Positions 42,786 through 56,311 are shown, counted from the stretch's first letter. The stretch: DNA of 64,000 nucleotides from Branchinecta lynchi (GCA_023053575.1 JAKZAP010000015.1:11584930-11648929); one strand, 5' to 3'. The notes: generated by a model not told the origin, from the letters alone. Numbers and translations: made by a program.

Positions 42786-44985
42786 GATGTTTTTCTTTTT
42801 TTCCTTTTATTCTGGCATTTTGTGGTCATAAATTATATATGCATATATTTATTTCAAACTTGATAAACCCCTCTCGAGGCTTCATTGAAAGCTTAAGGAA
42901 CACCTTAAGGAATCTTCCCAACTGACGAACTCCATTCATCTTTCATCACTGTAACCATCAGCTCCCCATCATATGCTCCTTCTACAAATATTTCTTCCTT
43001 CAACCCATAAAACTCTTGCACTACTTAATCCTTTTGCGCCTGGCGTGACAAATAAATCACACATCTTTGGGAATTTTTTTATTTTTCACTTTCAATGCAA
43101 TCTAGTGGTCCAAGATACCATTCGATTCCTCGTTTTGCGAGCAACAGATTGGTGTATGACTCGAGGGTATTCCACTCGACCATTGGTCACAACAGGTTGA
43201 ACAGTCGAACTAGCCAGGAAAAGTTTGGAATTCCAGCATCCAGATTCTTATATGTTTCGGAGTTGCGATATAGAAGGAAAAAATGTGAAGTATGATACGT
43301 TTTTGGATCCCCCGATTACGTCGAATCTAATGATATGATTTATTCATTCCTGTTGAAGCTGAGTTAGGCCAATTTACGTAAATGCTAACGTGACCTAAAC
43401 TTCACGTCAACAACACACGCTTTATCGAAAGGGACATATGTGTCACGTCAGGATTTTGCAGCTGTTCCATATCTGTCACGTCAACAAGAGGGGGTGAGAT
43501 TCGAAGTGACTTCAAATGCACAAATAAATTGAAACTCGGGAATATTAACTGATTTTTTTCACGAAAATGAAGATTTGGTCGATTTCCACGAAATACTCCA
43601 ACACTAATTTCAGTTCTAGCCCAACTGTTCTTTATGACAGAATAGCTGAAGATGAACAAAGAAGAAACTCTTCTTTTTCTTGAAGAAGACTGAGGAGACG
43701 GGTGGTGAGACTGTTATCGAAGAAGATTTCGAAAAATCTCCTCCAGGCTCAGGCTTTGTGTTGCCGAAAGATACCCTGGTCATTAGCACAATGGCATATG
43801 CGATGTTGCAGTCATTAGTTCTAGAAGACTGCATGCCTCCTGTTCTAGATAAGTACGACGGAGAGTTGTCTCATTAGATGTTATTTTATTCAAACTAGTA
43901 GCCTCACCAGTCATTGCAACACAGCCTATTTGACTGAAATTTGCGGGTCACTTCTTCTGGTCCTATGGCAGATAATACTGTTTTACTCTTCGATGATGAT
44001 GCTTATTCTGACGAAAGTGAGGTTAGCGTTGAAAGTGAGCCTGGCGAGACTCTGATGACTGCCTTCAAATTTATTATGGAGTAGAAAGAAGTCCAACCGA
44101 AGTTGTCTGACTTCGCTAAACAAAGTAGTCAGTCTTGTCGGACCGCAGTAGCTCTCTCGATTACTTTGCTCAGGTGTTTGGTGACAATTTTCTCGTGTTT
44201 TACTGTAAAATCTGTATGCAACAAAGCCGTGCTAAAAATCTGAAGTTCACAAGACATTGCGATGAATCTCTCCACGAGACATCATCACCTGCCGTCAACG
44301 TGAAATAGAAATTGAATCCAGACTTACCTGTCGACTTCGTTGCAATGGACATCTTCATTGTAGCGATAAATATTATTGCAACTTTACAAGTTTCGGCTCG
44401 TTATTGACCAACTGAACCACCGGCAATTCTACAAAGCAAATTAAGGGGAAAGATTCCTATAGGGGCGCTTATATTGAAGCATTATTACGAACAGAAGTCA
44501 AGCAAACGAGGATACACGACCTGGTATCGAGGGAGTGATACTGAATATTTACATCGAATCAATGTAAATCAAGGTACACAAGGAGGTCCAAAGCCCACCT
44601 TCGCTGCTTTTTGGGCTAGGAGATACAGTGTTACGTAAACAGACGGACAGTTTGAAAGGAAATGAGTACATTTTCATGGACGACAAATTCAATGACGACG
44701 ACGACACCCCGCTCCTCTACTTGGGTCTGTTACAAAGATATCAGTACCAGTAGACCTGTACAGACCAACAAGAAGAAAATTGTATTTCTGAAGAATAAAG
44801 TGGCGCTGCAACGCGGGTCAGTATTCAGTCTTCAAATGGATAACTGAACAGTGCTAATGTGCTCAAACTGCCAAGGTCTGAAGAGTTTCAGACTGCTCGG
44901 GGCAGAAAGACTGTCTGATAAATCAGTTTTCAGAATTCAAAGACGGCACTATCCCCAGTCTATCTTTTGTTAGTCGGTTTGAGCC
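42786..44985. other. intergenic; possible degraded coding sequence
   Basis: No exon with family similarity was recognised. Around 43680-44880 several acidic or hydrophilic reading segments (for example TVLLFDDDAYSDESEVSVES near 43980) run for 30-60 codons between stops, as if from an old transposase or LINE ORF1 copy. I cannot name it. Confidence 0.4.
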
Positions 44986-46535
44986 TCCCCGACGTGACAC
45001 CAACGTCACAGTCGGAACGAGGATCCTGTGGTGACACATTTGTCACACTATTGGTTGCCTTCGAAAGAGGGAAGCTATATTTTTGTTATCTTCAGATTCA
45101 TGCTCTACGGGTCCAATTACCCGGAAATATGTATTTTTGTGTTGAAGTCGCAAAAAAACGTACTCGTTTGGCGGCAAAGGTTTAAGCATATACGAGAAAG
45201 AATTGCAGATGCATCTGGATCTGTGGTATCTAATAAGCTAAGTTTGCAACGCTCTGACCTCGCGGCAATCTACAATTCAACCGCCCTACCTTATATCCTG
45301 AATACTATACCATTCTGGAGACTTCTCACCAAATCGGACAAAAACAAATCCGGTCAGCATTCTATCTTTTGCTAAATATATATTAGGCCTCCCTCCTTCG
45401 ACTAGAAATCCGAAAATTTTAGTTCGTTATCATATTAGTGGCCCATTAGCAGCAATGGAGAAACAAATAGAAGCATAAAACAAAAATATTGATAACGACC
45501 GGAAAATCCTCTTGGTTTAGTTCTAGGGTAAGAGTTATATTGTGTATATCGTAAGTTAATTTTCTTTCGTATTTTCCTTTCTTTTTCTCCTTTTTGGGAT
45601 CCCAAAACGTAAGTGGACGGATACCTCTGACATCGCAAAAGTTGTCCGTCTGTCCGCCCGTCTTTAAGCACGATAACTCTCGAAGCGAATGAGATATTTT
45701 GATAAAACTTGGTGTGAGGATTCGTTTGGGTCATCGGACAGGTCAAGTTCGTAGATTGGCTTTGTAGCCCTACATTTAGGGGTGGGGGTTCAAATTAAGG
45801 GGCAAACAAAATATTTTGAAACAGCTAATCCTTGAAAACAGCGGAATCCTTCAAAAACAGAAAGTTTGTTAAAAGTAAAACTTTGTTGATTATATGTTCG
45901 ATTCAGGGGTAAGAAGACTTGGTGATTAATTGTGTGAAAGTCATTTTCTACCTGGACACGTAGTTCCTCCGGAATCCGGCCAAAACCGGAAAATTTGTTA
46001 AAAGTAAATGTTTTATTTGTAGTTGATTAGAAATCCGGTTTAGGGGTAAGAAGTGATGCTGAATCCGTATATGACAATCATCTTTTACCCGGACATATAG
46101 TTCGCCTGTTAAATTTTAATTTGAAGTTGGTTAGATGTTCGATACTGGGGAAAGAAGATACGCTGAATTCGTTTCTTAGCTTTCTTTTTTCACTGGACAA
46201 GTAGTTCCCGAATTCAGTCGAAACCGGAAAATTGGCAGAAAGTAAGCAGGAAGTTTTCGTGAAAATAGATGGGACTTATAGGGGTAAACACACATGCTGA
46301 ATCCATATCTGAACTTGGTTTTCATAGATGATTAAATATTTGGCCTTAATCTGTTTCTAAATTTGATATTCAAAAGGCAAGGAGTCTGGATAAGACAAGA
46401 CCCAATTGTCTAGATCAAATACTGGATTTTTGGGATCCCATCGAAACTTTTGGTTTTGTTTCCTTATTATTTACTCTGTCTTTGTCAATTGTACTTGTTT
46501 TGACGGGATATAAATAAAGTCATCATCATCATAAT
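44985..46535 (+). mobile_element. LINE copy 6: C-terminal part and 3' UTR, split by family A
   Basis: Degenerate protein blocks (SLQRSDLAAIYNSTALPYIL near 45240-45300, FWRLLTKSDKNK near 45313, AKYILGLPPSTRNPKIL near 45372-45422) match the C-terminal domain of LINE copy 2. After the family A element (45591-46460) the LINE 3' end resumes, with GGGATATAAATAAAGTCATC and a (CAT)n tail near 46507-46535. Confidence 0.7.
45591..46460 (+). mobile_element. family A non-autonomous element (copy 2)
   Basis: Begins TTTTTGGGATCCCAAAACGT, continues with a short GTCT/GTCC tract and the CACGATAACTCTCGAAG block, then about three or four diverged core units with GGACA-GTAGTTC and AAAACCGGAAA words. It ends at TTTTTGGGATCCCATCGAAA and GGTTTTGTT. 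870 bp, against 1356 bp for copy 1. Confidence 0.8.
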
Positions 46536-46828
46536 GCCGTTGAAAAAAGATCAGATGGAGAAAGTATGAAATATTCGGGGAGTGTGAGGTTTAAACTTTT
46601 TGAAAATACAGCTTTTTCTTTTTTCTCTATAATTTATCTGTTTCGACTAGCTTTCGACAAAGCTAGTTGCTAAGTTATCTGAAAACTCTGCGTATCTAAC
46701 AAAACGGTTTACAGCAGCAAAATCATAAACAATATCGGAAGAGTAAATATTGAAGGATTGTCTTCAGTACCAGTAAACACCATAAACAAGTTGCATAACT
46801 AGGTCCTGCTTATTAAAGTTAGTTTATT

Positions 46829-46840
46829 GTTTATAAACCA
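46829..46840. promoter_or_regulatory. possible forkhead-type site upstream of amylase
   Basis: TTGTTTATAAAC near 46828 contains TGTTTA on one strand and GTTTAT(A) on the other, resembling forkhead (FoxA) sites. It lies about 80 bp upstream of the inferred start of transcription. Motif similarity only. Confidence 0.3.
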
Positions 46841-46888
46841 GATTAACTTATAAATTGTTTTATGTCCCTTTTGCTGATAGGAGAATAA

Positions 46889-46922
46889 TATAAATCGTTC
46901 CTGCGACTGGTTTACTTCAGTG
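46889..46922 (+). promoter_or_regulatory. alpha-amylase core promoter (TATA box and initiator)
   Basis: TATAAA lies at 46889-46894 and an initiator-like TCAGTG at 46917-46922. The distance from the first T of the TATA box to the A of the initiator is 30 bp, the expected spacing, so transcription probably starts at 46919 and the 5' UTR is 22 nt. A strong TATA promoter with a very short leader suits a highly expressed digestive enzyme. Confidence 0.7.
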
Positions 46923-46940
46923 CAGACCAGGCTGATTAAA

Positions 46941-47111
46941 ATGAAAGGTCTGGTCTTTTTGGCTATTTTAGGGGCAGCCTGGGGACAATATGCCCAGGGG
47001 CCCGAATGTGGGGGAAAGCAGGCATGTGTTCATCTGTTCGAGTGGAAGTGGACCGACATTGCGGAGGAGTGTGAGAGGTTCCTTGCAGCAGCAGGGTATT
47101 GCTGCGTCCAG
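46941..47111 (+). CDS. alpha-amylase (GH13), exon 1
   Basis: The ATG (AAAATGA context) begins [16 protein letters not shown], a signal peptide with probable cleavage after GAAWG. The mature start is [20 protein letters not shown], followed by [19 protein letters not shown]; HLFEWKWxDIAxECE is diagnostic of animal alpha-amylases. 57 codons, phase 0, donor GTCCAG/GTATGC. The enzyme hydrolyses internal alpha-1,4 bonds of starch and glycogen and is secreted. Eight exons are present (397 residues); animal enzymes are about 490-510 residues, so the end of the barrel and the C-terminal beta domain lie beyond the window. All eight exons join in frame with no break, and the catalytic triad is complete (D212, E249, D312). 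Confidence 0.95.
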
Positions 47112-47599
47112 GTATGCATATGATCGACAAATAGTATTGGTTAATACATGCAAGGTTTGGCTTTAAGGATGGGCTAGTAAATGTCCTTAAAGCAGTGAAG
47201 AAATTCTGAATAACTGAAACTGGACCCGAAGCTTGGTCTGATGTTAATGCGCAAAAAAATAGACATGGACTTGTTTTGTCTCGCTATGGATATGATGGTT
47301 CAGATACGCTACCGTTTGGCACGGAATCAGCTTGATGATTTCGTAATCAATCTCTTTGTTCTGATACGGTAAAGTCCTAGGGCCGACTGATGCCTATAGA
47401 AGAAGACACATTTCTTTATCTGAAGAACGTTACCGATGTCGTTAACGTTCTTGACTTATTTCCTTTATTAAGTTTAACTGAAAAGGTCTTAGATGGGACA
47501 ATCACTTGTTCACTTAAAGAAGTTTGAAAACGCCGCCAAAATGTGTTACTTCGTTGTTCCGCTATTCACAATAACCGATTTTCAAATAGTAAAGGTTAA

Positions 47600-47904
47600 G
47601 AGCGTGTTCCATCCTACTTACCGTAGTTACTACGCATGACGTCACGAATTCTGGCTTTTTGCCGTCAAGGCTGGAACGATCTTTCTATTTTCCAGCAGGA
47701 TCTCACGCCAGGGGCGAATCCGACCAATCACGTTCCAGAGATGCGTAGTTACTACGCTTACCACGCTCCCGAGCATGGTAAGCAAATAGTAACTATTAGT
47801 TACTATTCCGACAAGGTTGGAACGGTCAGCGTAGTAATTTTTCGTGAGGATGGAACGGAAATAGTAACTAATAGTAACTATTGTTACAAGGGTGGAACAC
47901 GCTC
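47600..47904. mobile_element. PIF/Harbinger-like MITE, GAGCGTGTTCC family (copy 2), TAA duplication
   Basis: 305 bp like copy 1. The ends are GAGCGTGTTCCATCCT and GGGTGGAACACGCTC, flanked by TAA (47597-47599 and 47905-47907). It contains the same GCATGACGTCACGAATTC with a TGACGTCA site. It lies 490 bp downstream of amylase exon 1. Confidence 0.85.
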
Positions 47905-47994
47905 TAAGTGTCTCAGATCTTCCATTTTAGGTCCGGAACCGATCTGATAACTGTGGTTGGAGTTGGATGAGGAACTGGAAATACCGTGACACGC

Positions 47995-49395
47995 TTACCC
48001 AATGAAAAATTTTCGGGGCATGTAGTAGCATGATACTACTACCCTCGGTAGTAATATGTAGTAGTAATCCAACTTTTTTGTAGACTTCTATACTACTATA
48101 CTACTTCATAGTATTCGGATACTACTCCGAATATAGTATTTCATGGTAGTACGTGATGCGTGGGAAATCTGTTCCGAACTCGCTGCGTCTGTACTCCATA
48201 CGATTCCATGCTATCGCTGCGTCTATACTCCATACGATTCCATGGTATCGCTACGCCTGTACTCCATACCCCTGCATACGATTCCATGCAACTACTTAAA
48301 ACTGCTAAATATAGTAGTCGTTAATAAAATAATTAACCGGTTACCGGGCGGATTTTTGAAGGCAGGGCAATAATACCAATCAGTCATCACAATGCCAGAT
48401 CGGGTCAGGTCAGTTCCGTGCGAATTGGAGGAGGTAGTCCCGGAACTGTCGTAAGCTCGATAGCATAACTAGCGTCGCATTACTCTCGAAACCGGGTATC
48501 CTTGTTTTTAAATCACACCTTCACCAGTTTTATCTTACTTACTTTTTTACTACCTTTATCTTCTGTTCCACTCCACCCATTATGAGATGGCATAATGGGC
48601 TTTGGATAACTATTGTATTACAATATTCTTAATATAGAAACTTGACTGATTTCTAAAAACTTATAGGTTAAGGGCAGGCACTCTCAAAATTTGCGTGGTA
48701 ATGCTTTAGTATTAGATAATACAGTTTAACCGCGAAACGGTTTGTGAAATATTTCGAACTTTACAGAAAAAAGGCACTTGCAAAACAGTGGAATGCAGTG
48801 ATAAATTTCTAGCAAATCCAGGTTTGTTACAAGTTCTGATTACAATTCTATGGAATTTTCGTAATATCACGTAGTATCACCCATACTACTACATGCAACT
48901 CTTATCGGTACCACGGAACGATCCACTCACGACTACTTCCATGCGAAATCGATTCAAACTAAGACGGTCATATAAAGGAGTATCTAGGTGTATGTAGTTT
49001 TATGAATCATATGCAATACCACGGAATATCCCTCATACTACTACAGCTCCGAAAAACCTAGTGCTATGTAGTAACAAAGAATCGTATGTGCAACTCCGCA
49101 GCGACTTTATCAAGAGTATGAAAGACTATCAGTGCTACTCTATGCAAATGCTTCAACAAGTAGTATGTATTGTGTAGTAGTATGTAGTAGTATAGATGCT
49201 TTTACACATTTACATTTAGCGTCGGATAAGCTTAAGTAGTAGCATGCTTTAACACGGTAGTCTTGGCCGAGAAGCATGTAGTAGCATGCTTCACAGTAGT
49301 CTTGACGGAGAAGCATGTAGTAGCATTAGTGATACTGCATGCTACTTTTTCGTACTATTACGTACTCCTATTTTGAGATAATTTCATCGGGATAT
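47995..49395 (+). mobile_element. TTACCCGATGAAA-family element, long form
   Basis: Begins TTACCCAATGAAAAATTTTC and ends TTTTGAGATAATTTCATCGG, matching the termini of 49891-50199. About 1.4 kb, rich in TAGTAG/CTACTA triplets near both ends (48018-48150 and 49140-49380). The interior has no long reading frame, so this may be a longer, perhaps deletion-derived, relative. A short CCATACGATTCCATG repeat lies near 48195-48285. Confidence 0.6.
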
Positions 49396-50605
49396 AATGG
49401 GGGGACTAGGACGAAACAAGTACAAGTTCTATATATTTTTCCAATAGAACGAGACCGGATCAAGCCACTGTGTGGGAGTTTGACGGAGAGATTCCGGTGA
49501 ATCTGATTGAAGGTACTTGCAAATGTGCTAGGTCAATGAAACTTGGTAGGCTTATCAAGGACCGGACCAAATTGACTTTTAAATAGTCACTTACCCGAAC
49601 CGATCACCGTTGAGTGAGTGGAGGGAAAGTGAATTCGGAATCTTCTGTCAAGCATAACTTTCGACCGGCTCCGAATGAAGCTTGATAACTGACAAGAGCA
49701 CATGTCTTTGACGGACCGGACCAACTACTTTGATGGAGTTAATGGGGGAAATCTCACGACAGTTTAGACTAGAGGGATAGGGATGGGAATGGTTAGACAG
49801 TAAATGCTTTAAACTAATCATTTACAGAACCGGATGCTTACAGAAACAGATGCTTACAATTTTGTGCTAATTAATGAATTAGTTTCCACCTTACCCGATG
49901 AAAAATTTGTAGCCTGCGTAGTAGTATGGTAGTAGTACGAAAACGTTGCATGTAATACTATGTAATAGCAAAGATACTATCATTTAATGTGCCTCAGACT
50001 GATCCAATCTTATGTAGTAGTATCCAGTAGCATCCTGTCTTGCCATGGTAGCATCCGGTCTTGCTAATAGTAGCATATAGTAGTATGCAGTAACACGGTA
50101 GCCTTGAAGTAGAAGCATGTAATAGCATCGTTAGTATTGCATGCAACTTTTTCGTACTGCTTCATAGTACTAATTTGAGAATTTTGTTTCATCGAGTAAT
50201 CGCAAAGTACAAAAAGGACTGAGCAAAAGATATGTTTTCTTGATACTCAGGACCCATGGTCTTTTTTGTATCAAGGGGTTTGCTTACAAATGAATTTCTA
50301 ACTGCCTTAAAGTGCGCATCAGTACCTTTGACCAAAAGATACATTTTCATGATGCCTTAGGGTCTATGATCATTCGTCCTCGAGGGTTTTGCTTGCAAAC
50401 AAATTACAAGACCCTATGAAGTAAAAAAAAAAAAAAATCTTGACCAACGATACAATATTATCATGATCCCCAAGAGCCCATGGTGAAATGTGCCTCAAGG
50501 GATTTGCTTACGAATGATTATATTAAACCCACGAATTTACAAATTCCCACTTTCATCGTATGACCAAACCTTGCAAGTGCCATATGAGCTTCTAACTCTT
50601 GTCTT
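49396..50605 (+). mobile_element. family B relative, left end not resolved
   Basis: The right end AAGTGCCATATGAGCTTCTA and ACTCTTG (50574-50600) matches family B. The left part (49560-49760) has ATGAAACTTGGTAGGCTTAT, AGTGGAGGGAAAGTGAATTC and GACCGGACC words parallel to the family B core. The stretch 50220-50510 has diverged repeats around CCATGGT and GTTTGCTTACAAATGA. The same stretch and end occur in reverse at 59560-59930. Confidence 0.6.
49891..50199 (+). mobile_element. TTACCCGATGAAA-family TIR element, short form
   Basis: 309 bp with ends TTACCCGATGAAAAATTT and TTTGTTTCATCGAGTAA. The interior is TAGTAG-rich with TCCAGTAGCATCCTGTCTTG and GTAACACGGTAGCCTTGAAG. Nested in the family B relative. 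Copy 1 at 32451-32764 is in reverse orientation. Confidence 0.7.
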
Positions 50606-50819
50606 GTTTCTTGTAGAACTGTCAACTGTTTCGCACGAGAGAGCACAATAAAAAAATAACAAATTAAAACTACAATTATGTGTACCAAAGTCTGGGGCGT
50701 GTGTGAGTAGAAATTTGCGTTGTGAGGACGACCGTAGATATTCTGAACATCACTCGACAGCAAATAATTAAACGTCAACGTCAAGAGACGTACTTATTCC
50801 TGAAGCTCTACAATCATTA

Positions 50820-51690
50820 AGTAAAAGTTAAGTAATGAAAGGAAACCAGCTGAAGCTATCTTTAAATGGTAAAGAACAAGAGCTAAATAAATGCCACTTA
50901 AATTACCACGCTCAGTAACTGGGGTGAACCAAATAATAAACTCCTACTACGAAACTAACTAAAATATAAGGAGCAGATCGGAAGCAGTATAACTACCGAA
51001 TTTCGGAATGGAATAAAACTCTTCGCAGAACCACCTAAAACAACCGAATGTGGCAAGCCTGGTTACATATGCGAACCAAACAAAAATCAGGTGAATTACC
51101 AAATTCGGTAACGACTTAAAACCAAATGAACCTGATTAATCACCGAATTATGAAATGGATTGACCGAGTGTGATAGAACAGATACGGACTTCAGAAAGTA
51201 CGGTGAACAACCGAATTCGCAAACGAATGAGACCAAATAAATACATTAAATCCCCCGTATCGAGTGCGTTGAAATCGACGCGGACAGAACAAAAGTTGGA
51301 TAAATTACCAAATTTGATAAAGAATGGGAACCAAGAAACATGTTAAATCATCCATTTAGAAATGTGGGTACCCAGATTTTATAAAACAGGCATTAGAACC
51401 AAAGGAATCTGATTAATCACCGAATTATGAAATGGATTGACCGAATGCGATAGAACAGATACGGACTTGAGAAAAGTCTGGTGAACAACCAAATTCAATA
51501 ACGAGTGAGACCAAGTTGCTATGTTAAATCCCCGAATTTAAGTACAGACGTACCGAATACGATGACATCGTCGCGGACTTCACAAATGTCGGATTAATGA
51601 CCAAATTTGACAAACAATTGGAACCAATAAACACGTTAAATCACCCAATTTGAAAACGTGGATACAAAAGATTTTTAGAGGCCGTGATGC
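50820..51690. repeat. tandem array with about 277 bp higher-order unit
   Basis: TGATTAATCACCGAATTATG, then AAATGGATTGACCGA and GATAGAACAGATACGGACTT, occurs at 51133 and again at 51410 (277 bp). Between them are related but diverged words (ACCAAATTTGATAA, CGTTAAATCACCCAATTT), fitting monomers of about 92 bp in groups of three. The array degrades towards both ends. Confidence 0.75.
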
Positions 51691-52524
51691 CCGTTTTGAC
51701 CGAATGTTGCGCCCCCTCCCCCCTCGGAACGCTCTGCCTACAAGGCCTTCCCCCGCCTCCTTATTAGGTCAGATAAGCAGACAAGTAGTTGAGCGGTAGT
51801 TCCTCCACGCCCTTTGCAAATTTGTTTTTTCCGATAGGACTATTGTCGTCTGTGTGATCTAGCATTACACTATTATTTTCGTTCAGTTGTAATCTGCAAA
51901 ATTGTGCAAAGACATTTAGTTTTTTGGCGATTACGGCTAATTTAAGGCCGTGCGCTTTAACCCTTCCAAACCAAGGAGTTGATAGATACATTCTGGAAAG
52001 ATGATGGTAGCTCTCAGCATATACTGAGGAGATTGGGATACGCATTTAGCTGGTAGCTTCAAAGCCTATTCTAAAAATTATAAGCTCCGCCAATTCCCGC
52101 CTTTGCTACTGTTTGATTCAGCACATTTAACATATTTTTGGGCTGGGCCGTCTTTGTCAGAGACGGATCGAAAATTTCGCTGATACCTTCAAGGTCCACC
52201 GTCAATTCTTTTTTTAAAGTGCATAGAAGTTGCGCTTTTTACTTATAAAGGACTTGGTAGGCCGTCAGGTTTACCTTATGTTACCTTTCTTTTGCTTGGT
52301 TTTCCCACTTTGTAACCACTTCGAGCACATTTTACAAATATCTTCCGTCCGAACACTTTCGAGAGCGGAGGTACGGAGTGATTCGACAAGGGCCAGCAAA
52401 AGTCGTTGATTCATGGAGCAAATATTGGTATTTTGGAAAGTGATACTTCTAACCCAGTTTTTCCTGAAAAGATCGTTTCTAGTAAGAGTCGTGCTTTAAC
52501 CTGCTTTTTCCCTGTCGCTCTTAG

Positions 52525-54344
<1,820 letters not shown>

Positions 54345-54502
54345 AATCATTGTTGATGCTGTCATCAACCATATGACCGGTCTTGGCCGCCTTGGAGTCG
54401 CTGATGGGGGCTCTTCTTACGACGGTGATGCGCACAGCTTTCCAGGAGTACCCTTCACAAAAGACCATTTCACCCCTAGAAGCAGCTGCCCATCCGGTGA
54501 CG
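54345..54502 (+). CDS. alpha-amylase, exon 3
   Basis: 158 bp, acceptor ACATTTTAG, donor GGTGACG/GTAAGC. It encodes (R)IIVDAVINHMTGLGRLGV, ADGGSSYDGDAHSFPGV and PFTKDHFTPRSSCPSGD. The motif VDAVINHM carries the calcium-binding asparagine and histidine of region I of GH13. Confidence 0.93.
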
Positions 54503-56132
54503 GTAAGCATGCCAAAAAGTACGGCTACACCTTCCAGATTTCCAAATATATGGCAAATATATTTGCCATATATATGGCCGCATAGCCAAGGCAATCCGGG
54601 ATTCAAGATAATGATGAGAGATAGTTTTGCTGGTCGTCGAGATCTCCCAGATGCCCACTTCAGATACCTTTTGCCTTTTTCTCCATCCCTATCCAGTTGC
54701 ATATTTACTGTGTCCCGTCCCTTCAATGGGTTGCTTGTATGAAACCCTTCCAGATTCCAGAATCTGTGTGTCCAACACCCCACGGTTTTCCAGTCTTCGC
54801 CTGCGGCTTTAAAGTTTCTTTGATGGTAAGAACTTTCGAGGGGTACCTAAGTGGTCAGTGTAATATATTTATGACCATTTAAGAAGAGGAATGAGAAAAG
54901 GACAATAAAAAAACTAAAAAAAAAATTTATCTAAAGAAAACTCGACGACAACCACAAAACAATCGATTTGGTCTGCAGAAATCAGCAAAGTGTTATACCA
55001 TTGAGAGGTAGAAGGTAGAAACAAGGTAGCACTTTAAGTGTTACCCTTTTGGATGTTTCCTCGTCGCTATAAAAAATCAAGGAGAATACGGCCCAATCAG
55101 CGTACGACGTTATTTATGGATAAGTGTCCTTTTAAGTGTGTATCTGTGGTTTATTTGTTTTTCTTTCATTTAATCCGCTTTTCCAAAATGGCGGCTTATA
55201 AATAAATTACTTACGTACTTCTGTCTTAACTAGTTAGCGTCTGGTGCTGGAACAATTTTTGGGGGTTCGAATATTTACTGTCAGATATTCTAATCTTCTT
55301 GGTTTCTATTTTCTTAGGAATATAAATGACCAAATGTTAATAGTTACTAGTTCACCAACAAGAGACATCACTGACTGAATAGTACTCTATCCAACATCTT
55401 CCCGTAGGTCAGATAGCCTGCTAAAATTGGGGAGCAGAAGCTGCTATAGCAACTGCTAAGAGATGCTCTCCAACCTAAGGGAACCTGTTCTTCCCTTACG
55501 CTCTTTCTCCCTTTCACTCTCTTTTTTTCTAATAAAATTTCCCAGTGCTTCAAGTCCTCAGATTTGTCTGAGGACTTGAAGCAATGGGTATATAAATAAC
55601 CAAATATAAATGACCAAATGTTAATAGTTACTAGTTCACCAACAAGAGACATCACTGACTGAATAGTACTCTATCCAACATCTTCCCGTAGGTCAGATAG
55701 CCTGCTAAAATTGGGGAGCAGAAGCTGCTATAGCAACTGCTAAGAGATGCTCTCCAACCTAAGGGAACCTGTTCTTCCCTTACGCTCTTTCTCCCTTTCA
55801 TTCTCTTTTTTTCTAATAAAATTTCCCATTGCTTCAAGTCCTCAGATTTGTCTACGTATGTAATGTAGTACATACATACATACAATACGTATGTCTACGT
55901 ATACTGTATGTAGCTCTTCGCTGACGTAACAGGAGAACCAACTTCCACAACGTTCGTTTTGACGTTTAATTTAGAAAGACACCACTCATTTCATAAATAC
56001 TCATTACAAGCACGTTCTCGGCTTAGAGGAGGGATGACAGCCCCAGCCGAAAAGATTCTTCCCTATATTATTCCCTAAAGTTGCCTCCCTAGGTCTTCAT
56101 GAATTATCTCAAGTTATCTATTCTTTGGTTAG
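54503..56132. other. alpha-amylase intron 3
   Basis: Begins with a short palindrome (TTTCCAAATATATGGCAAAT followed by ATATTTGCCATATATATGG, 54538-54576). It contains the 284 bp duplication at 55327-55853. The rest holds nothing recognisable. The acceptor is TTCTTTGGTTAG. Confidence 0.6.
55327..55853 (+). repeat. near-identical direct duplication, 243 bp repeated at 284 bp
   Basis: TGACCAAATGTTAATAGTTA begins at 55327 and at 55611, and both copies run to CTCAGATTTGTCT (55569 and 55853) with only a few differences. The junction contains a hairpin (CTTCAAGTCCTCAGA, loop, TCTGAGGACTTGAAG at 55548-55583). Near-identity suggests a recent event. Confidence 0.9.
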
Positions 56133-56311
56133 GTAACGTCAACAACTATGGGGATCCTAACAACGTTAGAAACTGCTACTTAGTTGGTCTTACCGATCTG
56201 TACGGTGTTCTCCCCTACGTCCGACAGAAAATCACTGACTATCTGAATAATCTTGCAAGCATTGGTGTTGCTGGTATTCGTATTGATGCAGCAAAACACA
56301 TGTGGCCTGCG
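56133..56311 (+). CDS. alpha-amylase, exon 4 (catalytic nucleophile)
   Basis: 179 bp, acceptor CTTTGGTTAG, donor CCTGCG/GTACGT, ends in phase 0. It encodes [39 protein letters not shown] and [20 protein letters not shown]. Within [10 protein letters not shown]212 is the expected nucleophile and R210 the expected chloride ligand; K215-H216 are substrate-binding residues in the family. Confidence 0.95.

Larger units (their letters stand above)
47112..52524. other. alpha-amylase intron 1 (5.4 kb), filled with MITEs and a satellite
   Basis: Holds a dispersed repeat end (47462-47596), a MITE (47600-47904), a TIR element (47995-49395), a family B relative (about 49396-50605) with a nested TIR element, and a tandem array (50820-51690). 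The stretch 51700-52524 holds nothing recognisable and ends with the acceptor CTGTCGCTCTTAG. Confidence 0.8.

Noticed and set aside
45435..45746. Minus-strand frame of about 100 codons
   Set aside because: Spans a LINE end and a family A start; no homology and no gene context.
46920..46941. Upstream GTG as amylase start
   Set aside because: The ATG at 46941 gives a canonical signal peptide and a good context; the GTG coincides with the inferred start of transcription.
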